A stretch of DNA of 12,685 nucleotides. It comes from Bacteroidales bacterium (lineage in GTDB: Bacteria; Bacteroidota; Bacteroidia; Bacteroidales; UBA7960). Both the position numbers and the translations under genes were made by a program. The stretch is from the NCBI GenBank assembly GCA_007120675.1, contig SKNE01000248.1, forward strand, positions 1 to 12,685. The letters are read 5' to 3'. The notes beneath the pieces are model-generated. The model searched no databases, had not been told where the DNA came from, and saw only the letters and a list, made by a program, of their open reading frames with translations. Of the stretch, positions 7,739 to 12,685 are shown piece by piece. Within the stretch, counting starts at the first letter, position 1; each line of letters begins with the position of its first letter.

Positions 7739-7765
7739 GGGAAGGGTAGGGGGAGGGGGTCAGGG
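7739..7765 (+). other. Putative G-quadruplex-forming motif at the end of liuD
   Basis: The plus strand carries five guanine runs: 7739-7741, 7744-7746, 7749-7753, 7755-7759 and 7763-7765, with spacers of 2, 2, 1 and 3 bases. This satisfies the usual G3+N1-7 rule. The motif overlaps the liuD stop codon (7760-7762) and fills the liuD side of the gap. Because the genes run on the minus strand, the guanines are on the template strand and the RNA is cytosine-rich. I found no normal hairpin plus U-tract terminator in the gap. Confidence 0.55.
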
Positions 7766-9742
7766 TAACTGATCCGTCAGCTGGACCAGGGGACTGTTGT
7801 CCTCCACCATGTCGCCCGCTTCCACCAGGATGGCTTTGACACAGGCTTTGGCCGTTGCCGTGATCTTGTTCTCCATTTTCATGGACTCCAGGACCAGGAT
7901 GGTGTCTCCCTTCATCAGGCAATCGCCGGCTTTTACGTTGACCGTGACCACTTTCCCGTGCATGGGCGCCCTGATGGTACTCTCGCCTTCGAGAACGGGG
8001 TTCTCGTTGATCTGTCGCAAGGTGTCGCGGCCAATCTGGCGAAGCGGACTGAGCTCGTGGACCTGTCCGTCGTGCTGAATGATCATCTCCCCATTCCGCG
8101 CGTGGTAATAAAGGGTATGGATGTGGCCGTCCACATCCAGGCGGATGGTGTCGGCTTTTTGTTCTATGAGCCGGAAGAGGCTCTCCCCCCCGTTCCTGCG
8201 AACGCTCATCTTGGAAGCGTTGTGGTATATAAAGCTTTGCTTCACCGTTTCGCGGTCAATGAGCAGGTCCACCGATGGCAGGAGTCGCCACTGCCCGAGA
8301 CGGTGCCAAATGCTCTCCCTGTGAAACTCCCTGGCGGGGTTGGCAAAAAGGAAAGCCATGGCCAGCAGTTCCCTGTTTTGATCCGCGTTTTGTTCTATCA
8401 GTTGATCATGCATCATCTCCTCCACCGTGGCCGTGTGCACCTGCCCTTCAATGAAGGCCTCCGTGCATATCAGCCGGACAAGAAACGGCACATTGGTTTT
8501 CACCCCGAACAGTACGTAGTTCTTCAGGTGCCGGACCAGTTGCTTCCTGGCAGTCTCCCTGCTGTTGGCATGCACAATCACCTTACTCACCATGGGATCA
8601 AAAAGGGGACTGATCTCGCCCTCTTCGCCCAGTGCTGTGTCCACACGCAGGTTTTTGTCCGCCGGCTGTTTGTGCAGCAGCACCCTGCCGGGGGAGGGGA
8701 TGAAATTATTCCGGGGGTCTTCTGCGTATACCCTGGCTTCCAGGGCGTGCCCCTTGATCTTCAGGTCTTCCTCCCTGAAGCGAAGGGCTTTGCCCATGGC
8801 AATGTTCAGCTGCTCCTTCACCATGTCGATACCTGTAATCATTTCTGTTACAGGATGCTCCACCTGGATGCGCGTATTCATCTCCAGGAAGTAAAAGGCC
8901 TCATCCTTCACGAGGAATTCAACCGTACCGGCACTGACATAGCCAATGTGGGAGGCGAGCTTCCTGGCCGCCTGCATCAGCTCCTGGCGCATCTCCTGGC
9001 TAAGGTGCGGTGCAGGCGCCTCCTCAATGATCTTTTGGTGGCGCCGCTGCAAAGAGCACTCCCTTTCAAATAGGCTGACAATCCCCCCATGCTGATCACC
9101 CAGCAGCTGCACCTCGATATGCCGCGGCCCCTCCAGGTATTTCTCTATGTACACTTCGCCGTCGCCAAAGTAGTTTTTCGCTTCCCGTTGCGTACTCTCA
9201 AGGATATCGTCCAGTTCGCCTGCTGAGTGCACGACGCGCATCCCCTTGCCTCCCCCTCCGGCTGCGGCCTTCACCAGGAGGGGAAACCCGATCTTTGCTG
9301 CCTGCTCCTTCAGTTCATCGTGGGGACCAGTGGCGCCCTCAATGACGGGAATGCCCAGGCTGCGTGCAAGCATTCTTGATTCGCGCTTGTTGCCCATCAG
9401 CCTGATGGCCTCCTCCCCGGGGCCAATGAAAACCATGCCGGCGCGCTTGACTGCCTCGACGAACAGCGGGTTCTCTGAAAGAAACCCATAACCGGGATGC
9501 ACAGCATCTGCGTGACATTCCCTGGCCAGCTGCACCATTTGGTCAATGTCCAGGTAGGTATCCTTTAACTCCCTGCCTTTTAGCATGTAACGTTCATCAG
9601 CCTCACTGGCATGCAGCGACAGCTTATCGGCTTCGGAGTAGACCGCCACACTGGTAATGCCCATGGCATGCAGGGTCTTGAAGATCCTGACGGCAATCTC
9701 GCCCCTGTTGGCTACCAATACCTTGTTAATCTGTATCATCAT
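7760..9742 (-). CDS. liuD: Methylcrotonyl-CoA carboxylase, biotinylated alpha subunit
   Basis: Carboxylates its own biotin with ATP and bicarbonate and hands the carboxyl group to the beta subunit. The 660-residue protein has the full three-part layout: biotin carboxylase (about 4-450) with the N-terminal KVLVANRGEIAVRI (7-20), the ATP-grasp loop KAAAGGGGKGM (158-168) and EMNTRIQVEHPVTE (287-300); a linking domain (about 460-580); and a C-terminal biotinyl domain with ESMKMEN, where K622 is the biotin attachment site. Acetyl-, propionyl- and methylcrotonyl-CoA carboxylases share this layout, so the assignment to methylcrotonyl-CoA comes mainly from the beta subunit and the hydratase next to it. 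It starts 21 bp after liuC; two consecutive ATG codons (9742-9737) make the exact start ambiguous by one residue. A biotin ligase is needed but is not in the window. Confidence 0.9.
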   Translation of the reverse strand: MMIQINKVLVANRGEIAVRIFKTLHAMGITSVAVYSEADKLSLHASEADERYMLKGRELKDTYLDIDQMVQLARECHADAVHPGYGFLSENPLFVEAVKRAGMVFIGPGEEAIRLMGNKRESRMLARSLGIPVIEGATGPHDELKEQAAKIGFPLLVKAAAGGGGKGMRVVHSAGELDDILESTQREAKNYFGDGEVYIEKYLEGPRHIEVQLLGDQHGGIVSLFERECSLQRRHQKIIEEAPAPHLSQEMRQELMQAARKLASHIGYVSAGTVEFLVKDEAFYFLEMNTRIQVEHPVTEMITGIDMVKEQLNIAMGKALRFREEDLKIKGHALEARVYAEDPRNNFIPSPGRVLLHKQPADKNLRVDTALGEEGEISPLFDPMVSKVIVHANSRETARKQLVRHLKNYVLFGVKTNVPFLVRLICTEAFIEGQVHTATVEEMMHDQLIEQNADQNRELLAMAFLFANPAREFHRESIWHRLGQWRLLPSVDLLIDRETVKQSFIYHNASKMSVRRNGGESLFRLIEQKADTIRLDVDGHIHTLYYHARNGEMIIQHDGQVHELSPLRQIGRDTLRQINENPVLEGESTIRAPMHGKVVTVNVKAGDCLMKGDTILVLESMKMENKITATAKACVKAILVEAGDMVEDNSPLVQLTDQLP

Positions 9743-9763
9743 TATCGCTTTAGCCCCACTAGT

Positions 9764-10546
9764 TTATCCCTTTTGCCATCCGGGCGGCCGCCTTTCGCGG
9801 AAAGCCCGGATCCCTTCACGGGCCTCATCTCCGCCCCTGACCCGTTTGAGCAGGTCTGCGGTATACCGTGTCAGTCCGTCGTCCATCTCCAGTGGCGACA
9901 GGCGGCTGATGAGCTGTTTACACAGGATGGATGCACGTGGCGCGCTCTTTGTTAATTCGGCACAAAGATAGTCTTTGTGCGCTTCTATGTCCCCTTCCGT
10001 ACCCACCTGATCTACCAGTCCAGCCTCAAGGGCTTCAGCTGCACCGATTGTCCTGGCCGTAAGCATCAGCTGGCGGGCCCTGAACTCACCGATACGCTTG
10101 ATTATATAAGGCGAGATGGTGGCGGGGATCAGTCCCAGCCGGAGCTCACTGAAGGCGAACAGGCTGTCCTGGCGGGCCAGCACAAAGTCGGCGGTGGACA
10201 AAATGCCCAGGGCACCACCCATTGAATGGCCGTGTGCCATGATTATCAGCGGTTTGGAAAACTGGTAGAAGGCCTTGAAGAGCCGGGGTAGCACCTGATC
10301 GGCCTGCTCCCCTTCGGGCAGGGAGGTGTCGGCCATCCAGGCCAGGTCTGCACCGGCACAGAAGCTTTTGCCGCGGCCGCGCAATATCACTACCCTCACC
10401 CCGTCATCTGCCGAGAGCAGGTCGAGTGTCTCAATGAGCGTTTGCGCCATGGGAAGATGGATGGCGTTTCGCTTTGCCGGCCTCGACAGCCACACTGTGC
10501 AGCAGTGGCTTTTTCTTTCCGTAAAAACCGCTTTTTCTTCTTCCAT
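9764..10546 (-). CDS. liuC: Methylglutaconyl-CoA hydratase (enoyl-CoA hydratase family)
   Basis: Hydrates 3-methylglutaconyl-CoA to HMG-CoA, the metabolite shared with the isoprenoid genes. The 260-residue crotonase-fold protein has the oxyanion-hole segments SFCAGADLAWM (61-71) and HSMGGALGIL (107-116), the active-site strip FSELRLGLIPATISPY (132-147) and the C-terminal REGIRAFRERRPPGW (243-257). The GADLxWM and ISPY runs are what I remember of LiuC-type hydratases rather than general enoyl-CoA hydratases. Compared with rat enoyl-CoA hydratase, the first catalytic glutamate is glycine (G114) and a glutamate next to the other site remains (E134); as I recall LiuC proteins share the glycine, but this was not checked by alignment. 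It lies 3 bp after liuB and 21 bp before liuD, so the three carboxylase/hydratase genes form one tight unit. Confidence 0.88.
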   Translation of the reverse strand: MEEEKAVFTERKSHCCTVWLSRPAKRNAIHLPMAQTLIETLDLLSADDGVRVVILRGRGKSFCAGADLAWMADTSLPEGEQADQVLPRLFKAFYQFSKPLIIMAHGHSMGGALGILSTADFVLARQDSLFAFSELRLGLIPATISPYIIKRIGEFRARQLMLTARTIGAAEALEAGLVDQVGTEGDIEAHKDYLCAELTKSAPRASILCKQLISRLSPLEMDDGLTRYTADLLKRVRGGDEAREGIRAFRERRPPGWQKG

Positions 10547-10549
10547 GAT

Positions 10550-12157
10550 TTACATGCGGTATACACCGCTTTTGGGGTCTTTGAAGACTTTATTGAGCGA
10601 TATGGCAACGGCCATGGCCACCACCTGCCTGGTCTGGACTGGCTCAATGATCCCGTCGTCCCACAGCCTTGATGAACTGTAATAGGGAGAGCCCTCCGTT
10701 TCGTACTTTTCCAGGATCCCTGCTTTCATGCTTTCCATCTCTTTGGGATCGGGCTTCAGTCCCCTGGCCTCCAGCTGATCGGCCTTTACCTGGGCCAGCA
10801 CCATGGCTGCCTGCTGGCCACCCATCACCGATATCCTGGAGCCGGGCCACATGAAGAGGAAGTGGGGGTCGAACGCCCTTCCAGCCATGGCATAATTGCC
10901 TGCCCCGTAAGATCCGCCGGTTATGATGGTGATCTTGGGGACCGATGCGTTGGCCACCGCATGCACCAGCTTGGAACCGTCCCTGGCCAGCCCCGCGTTC
11001 TCGTATACCTTTCCCACCATGAACCCGGTGATGTTTTGCAGGAACAGGATGGGGATCCTGCGGAAATCGCAAAGCTGAATGAAATGGGCCCCTTTCAGGG
11101 AGGATTCAGCAAACAGCACCCCATTATTGGCGATGATGCCCAGGGGGTAACCCATCACATGGGCAAAGCCGGTCACCAGGCTGGTGGCATAACGCGCCTT
11201 GAACTCATGGAAACGGCTCCCGTCGGCCAGGCGTGCAATGATCTCATAAGGGTCGGTCTGCTTTTTTGGATCCGCCTGCAGCACCCCTGTGAGCTCATCC
11301 GGGTCGTACCGGGGCTCTTCTGCCTCACGCAGGCGGAGCTCCTGTTTGATGCCCGGCTGCAGGGTCTCGAAGATGCTTCTGCAGATGGAGATGGCGTGCT
11401 GGTCATTCTCGGCGAAATGATCGGCCACGCCCGACCTGGTGGTGTGTACCTCGGCGCCGCCGAGTTCCTCCGGACTGACAATCTCGCCGGTGGCTGCCTT
11501 TACCAATGGGGGGCCACCAATGAAAATGGTGCCCTGGTTTTTCACGATGATGGTTTCGTCGCTCATGGCCGGAATGTAGGCACCCCCCGCGGTACACGAT
11601 CCCATCACAATGGCAATTTGGGGGCATCCGCTGGCCGACAACCGTGCCTGGTTGAAAAAGATGCGGCCAAAATCATCCCGGTCAGGAAACACTTCAGCCT
11701 GTTCAGGAAGGAAAACACCGCCGGAGTCAACCATGTAAACGCAGGGCAGCCCGTTCTGCATGGCGATCTCCTGGGCACGGATGTGCTTGCGTATGGTCTC
11801 CTTGACATAGGTGCCCCCCTTCACTGTGGCGTCATTGGCAATGATCACCGCCTCCCTGCCATGCACAACGCCCAGTCCGGTCACGATGCCTGCCCCAGGA
11901 AAACTATCGCCATACTGACCATAGGCCGCAAGGGTAGACAACTCCAGGAAAGGGGTTCCCGGGTCGATCAGCAGGTCAATGCGCTCCCGTGCCAGCAGCT
12001 TGCCGCGTGCACGATGCTTTTCAATGGCGTGGGAGGGCCCGCCCTGCATCACTTCACCCATGATCTCCCGGTGCCGGGCAAGTATGGCGGTATAGTGCCT
12101 GCTGTTGTCCTTAAATTCCTGGCTGTCTTTATCCAGGTGCGAAGGGATGGTATACAT
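10550..12157 (-). CDS. liuB: Methylcrotonyl-CoA carboxylase, beta (carboxyltransferase) subunit
   Basis: Transfers the carboxyl group from biotin to 3-methylcrotonyl-CoA, giving 3-methylglutaconyl-CoA. The 535-residue protein holds both crotonase-like halves of acyl-CoA carboxyltransferases. The N-half has MVDSGGVFLPEQAEVFPD (142-159) and GSCTAGGAYIPAMSDE (186-201); the C-half has LQNITGFMVG (373-382) and GGSYGAGNYAMAGRAFDP (414-431). FLPxQAEVFPD and the closing SSRLWDDGIIEP (495-506) are features I associate with the methylcrotonyl-CoA type rather than propionyl-CoA carboxylase, so this gene anchors the leucine-pathway reading. Length is typical. The ATG at 12155-12157 is 25 bp after the SsnA-like gene with no Shine-Dalgarno run or clear promoter between, so the two may be co-transcribed. 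Confidence 0.93.
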   Translation of the reverse strand: MYTIPSHLDKDSQEFKDNSRHYTAILARHREIMGEVMQGGPSHAIEKHRARGKLLARERIDLLIDPGTPFLELSTLAAYGQYGDSFPGAGIVTGLGVVHGREAVIIANDATVKGGTYVKETIRKHIRAQEIAMQNGLPCVYMVDSGGVFLPEQAEVFPDRDDFGRIFFNQARLSASGCPQIAIVMGSCTAGGAYIPAMSDETIIVKNQGTIFIGGPPLVKAATGEIVSPEELGGAEVHTTRSGVADHFAENDQHAISICRSIFETLQPGIKQELRLREAEEPRYDPDELTGVLQADPKKQTDPYEIIARLADGSRFHEFKARYATSLVTGFAHVMGYPLGIIANNGVLFAESSLKGAHFIQLCDFRRIPILFLQNITGFMVGKVYENAGLARDGSKLVHAVANASVPKITIITGGSYGAGNYAMAGRAFDPHFLFMWPGSRISVMGGQQAAMVLAQVKADQLEARGLKPDPKEMESMKAGILEKYETEGSPYYSSSRLWDDGIIEPVQTRQVVAMAVAISLNKVFKDPKSGVYRM

Positions 12158-12182
12158 AACGATAGTCTGTTGGTTTGTATTC

Positions 12183-12685
12183 TCAGCCTGCGATTCTTTT
12201 CCACAGCTTCTTTGCCTGTTCGGCCGACTCTTTCAACACCGCCCCGGCATCAACGCGTTGGATCTTCCTGTCTTCAACGATTAGCTTTCCGCCGGCCACC
12301 ACGTGTTGCACATGCGCCGCGGTGAGGCCAAAGATAAAATGGCCGGCGAAATTTTCCTGTGTGATCCCTGTGGGATCGTCGTAATCAAGCACCACCAGGT
12401 TATTGGGACCATCCCCCGTGAAATCGTTCTCCGCGATGTAGCGGTGGACATTTCTGAATCGTTTATAGGCCGTGGGCATGTCAATGTCGTCGCAATGTTG
12501 TCCGGTAAAAAAGGCGGCTTTGGCACTGCGCAGCATGTCGCTGTGCATGCCGTCAGTTCCCAGCATGATATTGTCGCCCAATCCCACGCTGGTGAAGCAG
12601 CCCACCTTGTTTTTCAGGTTGCTCTCCATGTTCTCGGCAATCCAGCACGCCTTGTTACGAACAATCTTACGCTCCGAGGCATCCA
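12183..12685 (-). CDS. ssnA: SsnA-like amidohydrolase, C-terminal part (partial)
   Basis: The last 166 codons of a minus-strand gene that continues past the right edge of the window; the frame stays open to the end and the stop is at 12183-12185. An internal ATG at 12629 is not the true start, because conserved sequence (KACWIAENMESN) runs through it. VGLGDNIMLGTDGMHSDM resembles the metal-binding GTDG segment of amidohydrolases of the chlorohydrolase/SsnA group, and the later ITQENFAGHFIFGL followed by HVVAGGKLIVEDRKIQ is the usual C-terminal closure of these enzymes on the small beta domain. SsnA proteins are linked to purine or selenium-dependent hydroxylase loci in other bacteria, and the substrate is not established. 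I see no role for it in leucine or isoprenoid metabolism; it is probably just the upstream neighbour, although the 25-bp gap allows co-transcription. Confidence 0.8.
   Translation of the reverse strand, partial: DASERKIVRNKACWIAENMESNLKNKVGCFTSVGLGDNIMLGTDGMHSDMLRSAKAAFFTGQHCDDIDMPTAYKRFRNVHRYIAENDFTGDGPNNLVVLDYDDPTGITQENFAGHFIFGLTAAHVQHVVAGGKLIVEDRKIQRVDAGAVLKESAEQAKKLWKRIAG

Noticed and set aside
7958..9073. 371-codon open frame on the plus strand opposite liuD
   Set aside because: It is antisense to the biotin carboxylase gene, its translation is low in complexity with many His and Leu, and no motif could be recognised.
7760..9742. Alternative call of propionyl- or acetyl-CoA carboxylase alpha subunit for the biotin protein
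   Set aside because: The domain layout is shared, but the neighbouring beta subunit carries methylcrotonyl-type motifs and a LiuC-type hydratase lies between the two subunits.
954..12157. The cluster running in reverse, making isovaleryl-CoA from HMG-CoA for iso-branched fatty acids, as in the Myxococcus alternative pathway
   Set aside because: That route uses the AibAB decarboxylase, the AibC reductase and an HMG-CoA synthase, none of which is present here. The ATP-driven methylcrotonyl-CoA carboxylase and the full set of kinases favour flow toward isoprenoids, although reverse flow through single steps cannot be excluded.
10862..12325. 487-codon open frame on the plus strand opposite liuB
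   Set aside because: It is antisense to a complete, strongly conserved carboxyltransferase gene, has no recognisable domain, and long antisense frames are common in G+C-rich coding DNA.

Overview
The window most likely comes from a Bacteroidota bacterium of fairly high G+C. Four things point there. The start codons lack Shine-Dalgarno runs. There is a GYDIA-type GHMP kinase of the sort that sits in Bacteroidota mevalonate clusters. There is a YgjV-like membrane protein fused to an acetyltransferase-like domain. Candidate promoters match, or nearly match, the TAnnTTTG element. The genus cannot be read from the sequence.

Layout. Positions 2-199 (+) hold the last 65 residues of a Fis-type helix-turn-helix protein, probably a sigma-54-dependent regulator. 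Everything else is on the minus strand and is transcribed from right to left. In transcription order: an SsnA-like amidohydrolase (12685-12183, N-terminus outside the window); methylcrotonyl-CoA carboxylase beta (liuB, 12157-10550); methylglutaconyl-CoA hydratase (liuC, 10546-9764); methylcrotonyl-CoA carboxylase alpha (liuD, 9742-7760); a 157-bp gap with a five-run G-quadruplex motif and a possible promoter; an acyl-CoA dehydrogenase (7602-6451); type II isopentenyl-diphosphate isomerase (fni, 6432-5434); class II HMG-CoA reductase (mvaA, 5371-4040); a putative phosphomevalonate kinase (4007-3042); diphosphomevalonate decarboxylase (mvaD, 3045-1957); mevalonate kinase (mvaK1, 1913-954); and the YgjV/GNAT-like membrane protein (860-237). 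No gap exceeds 160 bp. No RNA genes, insertion sequences, CRISPR arrays or large repeats were seen.

How the genes work together. The leucine-degradation block makes HMG-CoA: the dehydrogenase gives 3-methylcrotonyl-CoA, the carboxylase gives 3-methylglutaconyl-CoA, and the hydratase gives HMG-CoA. The next block consumes HMG-CoA: the reductase gives mevalonate, two kinases give mevalonate 5-diphosphate, the decarboxylase gives IPP, and the isomerase gives DMAPP. Nine adjacent same-strand genes could therefore carry isovaleryl-CoA to both isoprenoid precursors. HMG-CoA synthase, acetoacetyl-CoA thiolase and HMG-CoA lyase are not in the window. The main idea worth testing is a dedicated leucine-to-isoprenoid route. 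The main caution is that the dehydrogenase lacks the catalytic-residue pattern of classical isovaleryl-CoA dehydrogenase.
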